A stretch of DNA of 64,000 bases from Plesiomonas shigelloides (GCF_900087055.1 NZ_LT575468.1:930001-994000); one strand, 5' to 3'. Counted from the first letter of the stretch, positions 8,376-17,287 are shown. The notes: generated by a model not told the origin, from the sequence alone. A program made the numbers and translations.

Positions 8376-9431
8376 TTAGCCATTACTGATATCGTCCCAC
8401 GACAAGGCGGTCCCTTTTTTTAATGGGCGATGGGCTACTCTCCCTAGGACTTCATCATAATATCGTGGCGATAAGCCAAAGCCTGGTCGAATGCTACGAA
8501 TGTTATCAGCGTTCAGTTGTTCTCCTACAGCAATATCTTTTACTACATATAATGAGCGTCGGAACTTGACGTTGCCTTTTTCAGCTTCTGTTCGTTCATA
8601 GGTCGCGCAGCCTAAAGCTGACCATGCTGTTCGGGTATCTTGGCATAAACGAGTCAGTTCATTGGGATCTAGTGAAAAGCTGTCATCCGGTCCACCGGCT
8701 GAGCGATCAAGAGTCACATGTTTTTCTATCACACAAGCGCCTAGAGCGACGGATGCAATCGCCGTGGCATTATCCAAGGTGTGATCGGATAATCCCGTGA
8801 TGCTATTAAAGCGTTGTGCCATATCAGGAATTGTCCGCAAATTATATTGCTCTGCGGGGGCAGGGTAACCACTCACACAATGCAGCAATATGAGCTGTTG
8901 GCAGCCATGTGAGCGTGCAGTATTCACGGCCTCTGCTATTTCTTCAGCAGTTGCCATCCCCGTTGACATAATCATCGGCTTACCGGTTTGGGCGACGCGG
9001 CGAATAAGTGGTAAATCAACCAATTCAAATGACGCAATTTTATACGCGGGTGCGTCTAACTGTTCGAGTAAATCTACTGCAGTAAAATCAAATGGCGAAC
9101 TAAATATCGTAATTCCCAGTTTTTTGGCATGTTCGAATAGCGGTTGATGCCATTCCCACGGTAGATGGGCTTTTTGATAGAGAGAATACAGAGTTTCACC
9201 ATCCCACAAGCCACCATGAATTTTGAACTCATCACTGTCATGCTCAATGGTGATAGTGTCTGCGGTGTAAGTCTGCAATTTAACAGCATCTGCGCCTGCT
9301 TGTTTGGCTGCGTCTATGATCTGGATTGCACGGTTGATATCGCCATTATGGTTTGCTGACAATTCAGCAATAATATAAGGTGGGTAGTCTGCACCAATAC
9401 GGCGACCATCGATTTCAATGTATTTATTCAT
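8376..9431 (-). CDS. pseI: Pseudaminic acid synthase PseI (NeuB family)
   Basis: PseI condenses 2,4-diacetamido-2,4,6-trideoxy-L-altrose with phosphoenolpyruvate to give pseudaminic acid. The 351-aa protein has the NeuB TIM barrel (IIAELSANHNGD, AVKLQTYTAD, SSPFDFTAVDLLE, MIMSTGMAT, GLSDHTL, EKHVTLDRSAGGPDDSFSL) and a C-terminal SAF/antifreeze-like domain (about 285-350). The ATG at 9431 overlaps the pseH stop by 4 bp (ATGA), which decides the start over an upstream in-frame ATG inside pseH. NeuB homologues making Leg or Neu look alike; the Pse assignment rests on PseB, C, G and H beside it. Confidence 0.88.
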   Translation of the reverse strand: MNKYIEIDGRRIGADYPPYIIAELSANHNGDINRAIQIIDAAKQAGADAVKLQTYTADTITIEHDSDEFKIHGGLWDGETLYSLYQKAHLPWEWHQPLFEHAKKLGITIFSSPFDFTAVDLLEQLDAPAYKIASFELVDLPLIRRVAQTGKPMIMSTGMATAEEIAEAVNTARSHGCQQLILLHCVSGYPAPAEQYNLRTIPDMAQRFNSITGLSDHTLDNATAIASVALGACVIEKHVTLDRSAGGPDDSFSLDPNELTRLCQDTRTAWSALGCATYERTEAEKGNVKFRRSLYVVKDIAVGEQLNADNIRSIRPGFGLSPRYYDEVLGRVAHRPLKKGTALSWDDISNG

Positions 9432-9949
9432 AATGTGATTTTCAATTTTTTTGCAATAACAGTACGATATTCTTGCCAAATAGTGCGGGTTATCGCTAAA
9501 TGTACGACTTGGTGTTGTCCATGATTTGAGCAAATATCCTGCGCAATAAAACCAAAACGTTGGTGTAATTTTATCACCGAGTGATTGAAGTCAAGAACTT
9601 CACAGCGTAAACGTTCTAATTGCAAATTATGGAATGCATATTCTAAAGCGTAAAACTCTAACAGGCTCCCAGCTTTAAGTGGCGCAGGCTGCGCCGCGTA
9701 AAATGCCCATGATGCGGATTTATCAGCTGGGTTAATATCTGAAAAAGCAATAACTCCCATGGGTACGATATCTGCATAGGCTATAAAATAAGCATAGGAT
9801 GGGTCATGTTTAATTTTTGAGAACCATACCGAGTGCTCTTCGTATGAAATAACATGCGTTGTATACATGTTTTTTCGTACATCTGGATGATTACGCCATG
9901 CAAGTACCTGTTCGAGATGTTTATCATCCATCGGAGTTAATTTCAGCAT
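9428..9949 (-). CDS. pseH: UDP-4-amino-4,6-dideoxy-AltNAc N-acetyltransferase PseH (GNAT)
   Basis: A 173-aa GNAT-family protein beginning MLKLTPMDDKHLEQVLAWRN, with HPDVRKNMYTTHVIS typical of PseH. The acetyl-CoA fold region includes FAFHNLQLERLRCEVLDFN-like sequence (residues about 108-126) and LHQRFGF, the usual GNAT C-terminal motif. In the Pse pathway it N4-acetylates the PseC product. It overlaps pseG by 7 bp and pseI by 4 bp, so the genes are translationally coupled. A PglD-like left-handed beta-helix acetyltransferase, expected for legionaminic acid, is not present. Confidence 0.85.
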   Translation of the reverse strand: MLKLTPMDDKHLEQVLAWRNHPDVRKNMYTTHVISYEEHSVWFSKIKHDPSYAYFIAYADIVPMGVIAFSDINPADKSASWAFYAAQPAPLKAGSLLEFYALEYAFHNLQLERLRCEVLDFNHSVIKLHQRFGFIAQDICSNHGQHQVVHLAITRTIWQEYRTVIAKKLKITL

Positions 9950-10971
9950 GTGAGTATCCTGAAAAATGAATTAGCTGTAATAATTGCGCCATTACCGTCA
10001 ATGGTGATTGGCGATAAAGTAGGAAGAGCAGTCCAATGTTGGATGAGCCAGGTTAATTCAGCATAATAGTCTGCAGAATTCAGGAGTTGAGCTTCTCCTA
10101 GGTAGCGTATAGCACCTAGATTCGCTAGATGTTCGGATGTATCACGCTGATTATCCGCAACACAGACCACCGAAGCTGGCGTGTTTAAGCACAGGCGTTC
10201 CCAATTACTACTGCCAGATGCACCAATCATGTAATGTGAGGTAGCTAACAGTTGTTCAAAATCATCGCGATGCGCATATAGCAACACATCCGTGTTTTCC
10301 GCGATTGCCTGTAATTGCGGATAGCGCAAATTAGCTCGACCGGCAATCAAGATAACCGTGAAGGGAAGTGCGGGCATCTCTTGTACCGCGCGTAAGAATT
10401 TTTCACACTCTCCCGTTGGATCGCTACCGCCAAAGCAGACCAATAATTGATTTTCTCTGGGTAAATGCTGTTCTCTCAGTGAGGCAAAACTTGGCCGTAA
10501 TAAAGCGTATTCAGGACCGATAAGATGGGTTCCTGGACTATTTAAGTAACGTTGACTTCCGGCTGGCCAGAGATTTTGATCCAAGATTAAATCGCTCTGA
10601 TGAGGACGATTCATGTCATCAATTGCCAGCAGAGGACATGCAAAATGGGTGCTAATTGCGGACTCCCATTCTTTTCCTAGCTGATAGTGATCAACTATCA
10701 CCCCATCGGCGTGCGCATGTTGCGTAATGATATTCGCAACATCATCTTGCCACGTAACGGATTCTGCATTATCAGGTAATACGGTGATGCCATATCCATG
10801 AGCGGCAATATAATCATTCAGATTGCCTGGTAAATCGCGGCAAATGAAATGAACCTGACAGCCTAATACGGTGAGATGCTGTGCTAAGACCATACAGCGC
10901 ATCACATGTCCCGTACCAATCAGTGCTGAGGCGTCGGCTCTAATAAGGATATGGCGTGGCTTTTCAGTTTT
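9943..10971 (-). CDS. pseG: UDP-sugar hydrolase PseG
   Basis: PseG removes UDP from UDP-2,4-diacetamido-2,4,6-trideoxy-L-altrose. The 342-aa protein starts MKTEKPRHILIRADASALIGTG, then HVMRC; this is the diagnostic glycine-rich loop of PseG with its catalytic histidine. Later it has CFGGSDPTGEC and the GASGSSNWERLCLNTPA nucleotide-binding stretch of GT-B folds. The ATG at 10971 lies 8 bp inside the end of pseF; an in-frame ATG further upstream would overlap pseF much more and adds no family sequence. A hydrolysing 2-epimerase of the Leg pathway is absent, so PseG is the key gene that marks this as a Pse pathway. Confidence 0.9.
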   Translation of the reverse strand, partial: KTEKPRHILIRADASALIGTGHVMRCMVLAQHLTVLGCQVHFICRDLPGNLNDYIAAHGYGITVLPDNAESVTWQDDVANIITQHAHADGVIVDHYQLGKEWESAISTHFACPLLAIDDMNRPHQSDLILDQNLWPAGSQRYLNSPGTHLIGPEYALLRPSFASLREQHLPRENQLLVCFGGSDPTGECEKFLRAVQEMPALPFTVILIAGRANLRYPQLQAIAENTDVLLYAHRDDFEQLLATSHYMIGASGSSNWERLCLNTPASVVCVADNQRDTSEHLANLGAIRYLGEAQLLNSADYYAELTWLIQHWTALPTLSPITIDGNGAIITANSFFRILTC

Positions 10972-11656
10972 CATCGTGCAATAACCGAAACATGAGCTCT
11001 GCATATTCCCAGTCTTCAGGTGTATCAATATCCTGTACTCGCTGACGGGGTAAAATCATGGCGCGCGCAGCAGGGGAGAAGATAGGTTTGCCATTTAAAA
11101 AAGCATCAGCGGTTCCCCAGTAAAACTGGCCTGCATCATGAAATGCTTCAGGCAAGTCTTGTGAGCGAGTGCTTAAGTGTTCAGGTTGAAACATGCTCAC
11201 TCGTTGCTGGGCATCGAGTCTAATCGCACGTTGGATCGGAAAAGCATAGCGGGTGGCACTGAATACATAGTCGGTATCGTCTTGTGCCAATAAATGATAT
11301 CCCGCCAACAAATCTTCAGCACGTACAAAAGGGGCCGTGGCATACAGGCAACACAATACATCTACGGGCTGTTGCTGCTGGTGAAACCACAGCAAAGCAT
11401 GTCGAATTACATCCGTAGTTGTCGCGTAATCGTTGGCAATATCCGCAGGCCGCATAAAGGGGACTTCAGCACCATATTGCTGCGCCACCTCGGCGATTGC
11501 AGGATCATCAGTCGATACAACGACAGCATCGAAGCAGCCCGCTTGCAGAGCTGCTTCGATGGAGTAAGCAATGATCGGTTTTCCAGCAAAGGGACGAATG
11601 TTTTTATGAGGGATACGCTTGCTACCACCTCGTGCTGGGATCAATGCAATTTTCAC
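10964..11656 (-). CDS. pseF: CMP-pseudaminic acid cytidylyltransferase PseF
   Basis: PseF activates pseudaminic acid with CTP. The 230-aa protein starts MKIALIPARGGSKRIPHKNI, the CMP-sugar synthetase signature (AxRxGSKRxxxKN), followed by GKPIIAYSIEAAL and VVSTDDPAIA. It includes the DVLCCLYATAPF segment and the C-terminal RVQDIDTPEDWEYAE typical of the family. It overlaps pseC by 4 bp (ATGA) and pseG by 8 bp. Confidence 0.92.
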   Translation of the reverse strand: MKIALIPARGGSKRIPHKNIRPFAGKPIIAYSIEAALQAGCFDAVVVSTDDPAIAEVAQQYGAEVPFMRPADIANDYATTTDVIRHALLWFHQQQQPVDVLCCLYATAPFVRAEDLLAGYHLLAQDDTDYVFSATRYAFPIQRAIRLDAQQRVSMFQPEHLSTRSQDLPEAFHDAGQFYWGTADAFLNGKPIFSPAARAMILPRQRVQDIDTPEDWEYAELMFRLLHDEN

Positions 11657-12825
11657 AGTTGTGCATCCTGTAAAATGGTACGCAGTACTTCGATTACGGT
11701 GTCTTGCTGCTGATCTGTCATTGCCGCAAACATAGGTAATGAAATAGCGTCTTCATAATAGGCTTCAGCTATCGGGTACTCGCCAATTTGAAAACCTAAG
11801 TTTTGATAATAAGGCTGGGTATGAACAGGGATATAGTGAATATTGACACCGATTCCGGCATTTCTCAGCGTATCAAAAATGTCTCGCCGTGTTTTGTTGA
11901 GTTTTGAACGTTGAAGCCGGATCACATACAGATGAAGAGCAGAATAAGCATCTTGTTGGCTGAACAATGGCCGCGTTAGCGGTAAATCATGTAGCGCTGC
12001 ATGATAACGTTGGGCCAGTTGATGGCGGCGCGTAACAAACTCATCTAAGCGTGTCATTTGAGAAACGCCGAGCGCGGCTTGTAATTCGGTCATACGGTAG
12101 TTATAGCCAAGGTCAATTTGTTGGTAATACCAACTACCGTGACTTTCGCCCTGCATTCTTGATGGCTCTCGGGTGATGCCATGGCTGCGTAGCAGTGCCA
12201 TGCGCTCGGCTAATTCTGGGCAGTTGGTCAATGCAGCGCCACCTTCGGCGGTGGTGACGATTTTTACCGGATGAAAGCTAAAAATCGTGATGTCGGAGTA
12301 TCGGCAGTTACCGATGGGTTCGCCATGGTATTGCCCCCCAATTGCGTGCGAGGCATCTTCGATGATATGAAAGCCGTACTCTTGCGATAGCGCATAAATG
12401 GCTGCCATATCGCATGGATAGCCGCATAAATGTACCGGCACAACAATTTTTGGCAGGGTACCGTTTTGTTGAGCCTGCTTGAGTTTTTTCTCCAGCTGCT
12501 GTGGGCACAAGTTATAGGTCACGGGGTCAATATCGACAAAATCGACATCGGCACCACAATAGCGGGCACAGTTAGCGGATGCGACGAAGGTAATCGGTGT
12601 TGTCCATAAACGATCGCCAACACCTAATCCGAGCGCCATACAGGCAATATGTAACGCCGATGTCGCACTGTTGACAGCCAGAGCATATTGAGCGCCGGTA
12701 GCTTGCTGTAAAGCCAACTCAAAGGCCGGCACTTGTGGCCCTTGAGTTAAGAAATCCGACTGCAATACAGCAACAACGGCATCAATATCATCCTGAGAGA
12801 TCTGCTGTCTACCGTAAGGGATCAT
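11653..12825 (-). CDS. pseC: UDP-4-amino-4,6-dideoxy-AltNAc transaminase PseC
   Basis: PseC is the PLP-dependent DegT/DnrJ/EryC1 aminotransferase that aminates the C4 keto product of PseB. The 390-aa protein has NSATSALHIACMALG, WTTPITFVASANCARYCGA, IIEDASHAIGGQY and the PLP-lysine region SFHPVKIVTTAEGG (Lys188). The TTPITFVASANC and FHPVK forms are those of PseC rather than the broader ArnB group. GGAG lies 10 bp upstream of the ATG. The gene starts 3 bp after the pseB stop. Confidence 0.92.
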   Translation of the reverse strand: MIPYGRQQISQDDIDAVVAVLQSDFLTQGPQVPAFELALQQATGAQYALAVNSATSALHIACMALGLGVGDRLWTTPITFVASANCARYCGADVDFVDIDPVTYNLCPQQLEKKLKQAQQNGTLPKIVVPVHLCGYPCDMAAIYALSQEYGFHIIEDASHAIGGQYHGEPIGNCRYSDITIFSFHPVKIVTTAEGGAALTNCPELAERMALLRSHGITREPSRMQGESHGSWYYQQIDLGYNYRMTELQAALGVSQMTRLDEFVTRRHQLAQRYHAALHDLPLTRPLFSQQDAYSALHLYVIRLQRSKLNKTRRDIFDTLRNAGIGVNIHYIPVHTQPYYQNLGFQIGEYPIAEAYYEDAISLPMFAAMTDQQQDTVIEVLRTILQDAQL

Positions 12826-12828
12826 GAA

Positions 12829-13827
12829 TCAGATACTCCCAATTTTAGCTTGGTTCAGCTCAATCCATGTCTGAAGCGTATCTTTGCTCATCCATTCAGT
12901 GTTGTTATCACTGGAATAAACAAAGCCTTCAGTCACTTTCTTACCATCTTTGATACGCTCAGGAGATGCATGCCACTCATGGATTGCGGGTAGGATTTTA
13001 TAATGTTCAGGGTATTCGTAGGTGTAGTAGGAGTCTTCAACACCAATCATTTGTTCATGCAGTTTCTCACCTGGACGGATACCGACAATTTCTTGTTGTG
13101 CTTCCGGTGCGATCGTTGCTGCAATATCTGTGATATTCATCGACGGGCTTTTCTTAACGTAAATCTCGCCACCCACCATATCTGCGAAGGCATGCCAAAT
13201 GAGTTCAACACCTTGCTCTAGCGTGATCATAAAGCGTGTCATGCGCGGATCTGTTACTGGCAGAACGCCTTTGTCTTTGATTGACAGGAAAAATGGAATA
13301 ACTGAACCGCGAGATCCCATCACATTGCCATAGCGAACAACGGCAAAGCGGGTTTTGTTAGCACCAGAGTAAGAGTTGCCCGCAACAAAGAGCTTATCTG
13401 AGGCTAACTTAGTCGCCCCATACAAGTTCGCAGGGCTGCTAGCTTTATCTGTAGACAGTGCGACAACTTTTTGAATACCTTTATCGATGCAGGCATCAAT
13501 TAGGTTCATGGCACCATTGATATTGGTTTTGATGCATTCAAACGGATTGTATTCAGCGGTAGGCACAATTTTAGTTGCGGCGGCGTGCACAACAAAATCA
13601 ACGCCATCCAGTGCACGCATTAAACGATCTTTATCACGCACGTCACCAATGAAAAAGCGCAGGCGTTTTTCGTTTGGATATTTCTTAGCCATATCCCATT
13701 GTTTCATTTCATCACGTGAATAAATGATGATTTTTTTAGGGTTGTATTTGGCCAGAGTCATTTCAACAAACTGGTGACCGAAAGAGCCAGTACCGCCGGT
13801 TACCAGAATCACTTTGTCATTAAACAT
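12829..13827 (-). CDS. pseB: UDP-GlcNAc 4,6-dehydratase (inverting) PseB
   Basis: PseB is the first enzyme of pseudaminic acid synthesis and converts UDP-GlcNAc to the 4-keto-L-arabino sugar. The 332-aa SDR protein has the NAD loop VTGGTGSFGHQF near residue 10, IIIYSRDEMKQWDM, the STDKASSPANLYGATK active-site stretch (Asp/Lys and Tyr-x-x-x-Lys) and the C-terminal WMSKDTLQTWI. It is the promoter-proximal gene of pseBCFGHI. A strong RpoN-like site lies about 107 bp upstream on the same strand. The ribosome binding site is weak. Confidence 0.93.
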   Translation of the reverse strand: MFNDKVILVTGGTGSFGHQFVEMTLAKYNPKKIIIYSRDEMKQWDMAKKYPNEKRLRFFIGDVRDKDRLMRALDGVDFVVHAAATKIVPTAEYNPFECIKTNINGAMNLIDACIDKGIQKVVALSTDKASSPANLYGATKLASDKLFVAGNSYSGANKTRFAVVRYGNVMGSRGSVIPFFLSIKDKGVLPVTDPRMTRFMITLEQGVELIWHAFADMVGGEIYVKKSPSMNITDIAATIAPEAQQEIVGIRPGEKLHEQMIGVEDSYYTYEYPEHYKILPAIHEWHASPERIKDGKKVTEGFVYSSDNNTEWMSKDTLQTWIELNQAKIGSI

Positions 13828-13933
13828 AGATACGCCATTAATTCATTAGTGAAGGGCTGCAAAGGGAATGCATCCTCTATAGGAAGTCGATTTCTTGACA
13901 TGCCGCGTTGCAAACTCGTTATGGCAAGTCTCA

Positions 13934-13949
13934 AGCATAACTTGTGCCA
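13934..13949 (-). promoter_or_regulatory. Sigma-54 promoter candidate for the pse operon
   Basis: On the minus strand the sequence reads TGGCACAAGTTATGCT: a perfect TGGCAC -24 element, GG-N10-GC spacing, and ATGCT in place of TTGCT. It lies about 107 bp upstream of the pseB ATG. Confidence 0.7.
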
Positions 13950-14055
13950 ATACGATTGGTGACATATCGGTGTGTTTTTATCCGGGGTTTACATCGCGGA
14001 AAATAAATAAACTCTTTTTAATCAATGCATTGTGTGAATTGGTGAAATTTATTCT

Positions 14056-14081
14056 TCAAGTTTTCTAGCGTCCGCCGATTA
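14056..14081 (+). promoter_or_regulatory. Distal sigma-28-like promoter of flagellin gene
   Basis: TCAAGTTT-N10-GCCGATTA resembles the FliA consensus TAAAGTTT-N11-GCCGATAA with two base differences and one base less spacing. Confidence 0.45.
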
Positions 14082-14154
14082 ACTATTACAAGCAGTCAGC
14101 ATGCTGGCTGCAACGTTAGTTCTAGCGATGAAAATAAAAAATTGATCAATGGGC

Positions 14155-14179
14155 TAATGTTGTTGTCGGCAGTGCCGAT
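14155..14179 (+). promoter_or_regulatory. Proximal sigma-28-like promoter of flagellin gene
   Basis: An exact GCCGATAA -10 element at 14172-14179 lies 76 bp upstream of the flagellin ATG. The -35 match is weaker (TAATG at 14155), with spacing shorter than the consensus. FliA is encoded in this window. Confidence 0.6.
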
Positions 14180-14254
14180 AAGTAATGACGTAACACAATC
14201 AATAAGTTGCTGCGGGCAGTATGCTGGGCGGCAAGTTTAACGGAGATTACAAGC

Positions 14255-15391
14255 ATGGCTATTACTGTAAATACCAACGTAACCGCGCTGAATGCCCAGC
14301 GTAACCTGAACAAAACCAACAACGCGCTGAACGTATCCATCCAGCGTCTGTCTACTGGTAGCCGTATCAACTCTGCAAAAGATGATGCTGCTGGCCTGCA
14401 GATCTCCAACCGTCTGACCTCTCAGATCAATGGTCTGGATGTGGCAGCAAAGAACGCTAACGACGGTATCTCCATTGCACAAACTGCTGAAGGTGCAATG
14501 CAAGAATCTACCAACATCATGCAAACTATGCGTGAAAAAGCGCTGCAATCTGCTAACGGTACTAACTCTGCGGATGACCGTGCGGCAATCCAAAAAGAAG
14601 TGTCTGCTCTGTCTACTGAACTGGATCGTATCGCGAATACTACCTCTTTCGGTGGCCAAAAACTGCTGGATGGTTCTTTCGGTAGCCGTGCACTGCAGGT
14701 AGGTTCTGAAGCTGGTGAAACCATCAACCTGAGCCTGAACAGTACTAAAGCTAGCGATCTGAAAACAAAAGTTCATTCAGTGACGATGAGTGCAAAAGAG
14801 GTTACTGTTGGCACTGCTGGTACTCCAGGAACTACTAGTTTTGCTATCAGTGGCGCTGATGGTAAAGCGATTGCAACTATCAATACTGCAACCATGAATA
14901 AATGTATGGGTGGCGATGGTAAAGTAGACCTGAGCAAAGTTGCAGAGGAAATTAATAAGCAGTCTGGTAAAAGTGGTGCAACAGCATCTGTAAATGCATC
15001 TGGCAAACTGGAGATCATCAGCGCTAGCAAAATTGGTGCTAAAGGGGCTGCTGCTGGTGCTGCTGCTTCTGCTACCATTTCTATGGCTGACATCGATATG
15101 TCTACCCAGTCCGGCTCTAACAAAGCACTGCTGGTTATCGACTCATCTCTGAAGCAAATCGACAGCCAGCGTGCTGATCTGGGTGCGCTGCAAAACCGTC
15201 TGAGCAGCACCATCAGCAACCTGGAGAACATCTCTGAAAACTCCGCTGCTGGCCGTAGCCGTATCATGGACGTAGACTTCGCGAAAGAAACGACCAACAT
15301 GACCAAGCAGCAGATCCTGCAACAAGCAGGTGGCGCGATGCTGGCTCAAGCGAAAGCTCTGCCACAAGCAGCGCTGTCTCTGCTGGGTTAA
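14255..15391 (+). CDS. flaA: Polar flagellin
   Basis: This is the filament subunit. From the ATG at 14255 (CGGAG 9 bp upstream) the protein is 378 aa and begins [20 protein letters not shown], the canonical flagellin start; a frame open upstream of it is not used. The D0/D1 termini are strongly conserved ([20 protein letters not shown] near residue 35; [21 protein letters not shown] and [11 protein letters not shown] at the end). The central region (about 175-290) is Thr/Ala/Gly/Ser-rich and variable, with less biased codon use than the ends. Serines and threonines there are plausible sites for nonulosonic acid. Only one flagellin gene is seen, unlike the multi-flagellin loci of Vibrio. Confidence 0.96.
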   Translation: MAITVNTNVTALNAQRNLNKTNNALNVSIQRLSTGSRINSAKDDAAGLQISNRLTSQINGLDVAAKNANDGISIAQTAEGAMQESTNIMQTMREKALQSANGTNSADDRAAIQKEVSALSTELDRIANTTSFGGQKLLDGSFGSRALQVGSEAGETINLSLNSTKASDLKTKVHSVTMSAKEVTVGTAGTPGTTSFAISGADGKAIATINTATMNKCMGGDGKVDLSKVAEEINKQSGKSGATASVNASGKLEIISASKIGAKGAAAGAAASATISMADIDMSTQSGSNKALLVIDSSLKQIDSQRADLGALQNRLSSTISNLENISENSAAGRSRIMDVDFAKETTNMTKQQILQQAGGAMLAQAKALPQAALSLLG

Positions 15392-15411
15392 TTCTTTCTC
15401 AGCCAAGTATA

Positions 15412-15436
15412 AAAAAGGGAGCGTTGCTCCCTTTTT
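15412..15436 (+). terminator. Rho-independent terminator after flagellin
   Basis: An 11-bp perfect stem (AAAAAGGGAGC / GCTCCCTTTTT) with a GTT loop, 20 bp after the stop. The flagellin gene is likely monocistronic. Confidence 0.93.
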
Positions 15437-15470
15437 ATTATCTGAAACATCCTGATTAAGAGGCTCCTTT

Positions 15471-15869
15471 ATGGATATCTCTTCTCATGCAGCAAGTCTG
15501 CTGCCTTCAACTGATTCTATTAATCGTCAGGCTAAACAGCATTCTTCTTCTGTCGACGCTCATTTTGCCGAAAACACCGGCAAGATGCTGACATCTGAGC
15601 ATACGTCGCCGCAAAATCACAATTTTGTTGATAAAAATCTTGAAGAGAGTGATTTAAGTGAAGTAACCGCACAGATTGAAAAATTCATGAACAGCATGCA
15701 GCGTGGGCTGGCGTTTAGTATTGATGAAAAGTCGGGCAACCAAGTGGTCTCAGTGTTGGATAAGCGCAGCGGTGAGGTGATCCGCCAGATCCCGTCAGAG
15801 GATATGCTGGTGATTGCGCGCCAAATGGCGGACAAAGCGGCAGGAATTTTGCTTAAAACCGAAGTATAA
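15471..15869 (+). CDS. flaG: Flagellar protein FlaG
   Basis: A 132-aa FlaG family protein. The conserved C-terminal part runs from about residue 62: VTAQIEKFMNSMQRGLAFSIDE, then VVSVLDKRSGEVIRQIPSEDM and a closing LVIARQMADKAAGIL. The N-terminal 60 residues are low-complexity. FlaG proteins of polar flagella influence filament length by an unclear mechanism. Position between flagellin and fliD is the standard one. AGAGG precedes the ATG. Confidence 0.92.
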   Translation: MDISSHAASLLPSTDSINRQAKQHSSSVDAHFAENTGKMLTSEHTSPQNHNFVDKNLEESDLSEVTAQIEKFMNSMQRGLAFSIDEKSGNQVVSVLDKRSGEVIRQIPSEDMLVIARQMADKAAGILLKTEV

Positions 15870-15946
15870 CGCACCGAGATATAGATGCTGTGCTGAAACA
15901 CTATTGCTCAGCGATAACGAATAAATGATGTAGGAAGGGGAAAACT

Positions 15947-17287
15947 ATGCGTGCACCGGGAATCGGCTCAGGCTTACCGATCACTGATTGGGTTAACATG
16001 ATGGTGAAAGCGGAAGCAACACCAAAAATGAAGCAGTTCCAGAGCCAGCAAACCAAACTGGACACTCAGCTCTCTTCCTATGGTCAACTTAAGTCCAGCC
16101 TGTCTGAGTTTAAAGATATGCTGGAAAAAATGCAGAAAGATGAAGCATTTGAAAAACGCAGCGTAACAATTAATGGTAAAGATCAGCCATTTAGTGCGAC
16201 AGCAGATAAAAATGCTATCTCCGGAAACTTTGATATTTCTGTTCAGCAATTAGCTAGTGAACAAAAAACAACGCTGAACGGAGTGAATGCGGACGCTAAA
16301 TTCTCTGGTACACTCGATTTTTCTGTGGGTAAAGATGGCTCAGAAACCTTCAGTGTTGATATCAAAGAGGGAAGTAGCCTTAAAGAGGTGGCTGATGCCA
16401 TCAACAAGTCACCTGATAATAAAGGTGTAAAAGCTACTATCCTTGCCGGAAATGATGGTACAAGTCGTCTTGTCTTGGTGGGGCAAGATACCGGTGAAGA
16501 GAATCAATTTACCGTAGCAGGCTCAGGCTCTACAGAGCTGACAAATATGTTGGCCGGGCAGTCAACTCAACCGGCTAAAGATGCTGAATTTACCGTTGAT
16601 GGCCAGAAGATGACGAGCAGTACCAACAAGGTGAAGAATGCTATTCAAGGCATCACCTTGGAGCTGACGGATGTGTCAGAAAAAGTGGGGGATGCTTATA
16701 AGACCAATCGTATTACCATCGACTACGATCGCGATGGAGTAAAGGATAGTCTGAAGAAGTTTGTCGATGCCTATAACAAGGTAATTGACGTTACAACTGA
16801 GCTAACGAAATACAACAAAGAGACAAAAAAAGCCGCCCCACTGACCGGCGATAGTCTGACTCGTTCGCTAAATACCGAGATGCGCGGTATCCTGACTGCT
16901 CCAGACGAAAACAACAAAGACATCAAATTCTTGGCTGACTTAGGGATCACCTCGGATCGTGACGGTAAGCTTCAGATTGATGATAAAAAGCTGGATGGCG
17001 CGTTAGAGAAGCACTTTACCCAAGCCGGTGATATGTTCGGTGGAAAAGACGGTATCATCGGGAAAATGGAATCCCTGATGAAAGACTATGTGGGGACTGG
17101 CGGCACTCTGACTGAAAAAGATAAAACCCTACAAGAGCAAAAGAGCAAGTTAGATACTCAGATTAGTGCGTTTGAAAAGCACATGAAAGAGTACGAAGCT
17201 CGAGTGACAGCGCAGTTTAGCGCCCTGGATCAGTCGATTGCTCAGATGAACCAGCAAATGAGCACCTTGATGTCCTCATTGGCCTAA
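15947..17287 (+). CDS. fliD: Flagellar filament cap protein FliD
   Basis: FliD (446 aa) is the filament cap that inserts flagellin subunits at the tip. It starts MRAPGIGSGLPITDWVNMMV, a typical HAP2 N terminus, followed by a coiled coil (KMKQFQSQQTKLDTQLSSYG). The DNISVQQLA-type segment and the C-terminal coiled coil (DTQISAFEKHMKEYEARVTA) are clear. AGGAAGGGG precedes the ATG. The central surface-exposed part is more A+T-rich than the neighbouring fli genes, as is usual for exposed flagellar proteins. Confidence 0.95.
   Translation: MRAPGIGSGLPITDWVNMMVKAEATPKMKQFQSQQTKLDTQLSSYGQLKSSLSEFKDMLEKMQKDEAFEKRSVTINGKDQPFSATADKNAISGNFDISVQQLASEQKTTLNGVNADAKFSGTLDFSVGKDGSETFSVDIKEGSSLKEVADAINKSPDNKGVKATILAGNDGTSRLVLVGQDTGEENQFTVAGSGSTELTNMLAGQSTQPAKDAEFTVDGQKMTSSTNKVKNAIQGITLELTDVSEKVGDAYKTNRITIDYDRDGVKDSLKKFVDAYNKVIDVTTELTKYNKETKKAAPLTGDSLTRSLNTEMRGILTAPDENNKDIKFLADLGITSDRDGKLQIDDKKLDGALEKHFTQAGDMFGGKDGIIGKMESLMKDYVGTGGTLTEKDKTLQEQKSKLDTQISAFEKHMKEYEARVTAQFSALDQSIAQMNQQMSTLMSSLA

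Larger units (their letters stand above)
13828..14254. other. Divergent intergenic region between pseB and the flagellin gene
   Basis: The 427-bp gap holds the promoters of two divergent units: an RpoN-like site reading toward pseB and two sigma-28-like sites reading toward the flagellin gene. It is more A+T-rich than the flanking genes. No convincing ORF was seen. Confidence 0.7.

Noticed and set aside
9432-9533. N-terminal extension of PseI from an ATG inside pseH
   Set aside because: The extension overlaps pseH by over 100 bp and has no NeuB sequence; the ATGA overlap at 9428-9431 gives the right start.
13983-13998. GG-N10-GC match on the plus strand upstream of flagellin
   Set aside because: The -12 region reads ATCGC rather than TTGC and the -24 is CGGGG; too weak beside the sigma-28-like sites.
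14207-14254. N-terminal extension of flagellin from an upstream in-frame ATG
   Set aside because: The conserved start MAITVNTN at 14255 has a well placed CGGAG; the upstream part overlaps the promoter leader and lacks family sequence.
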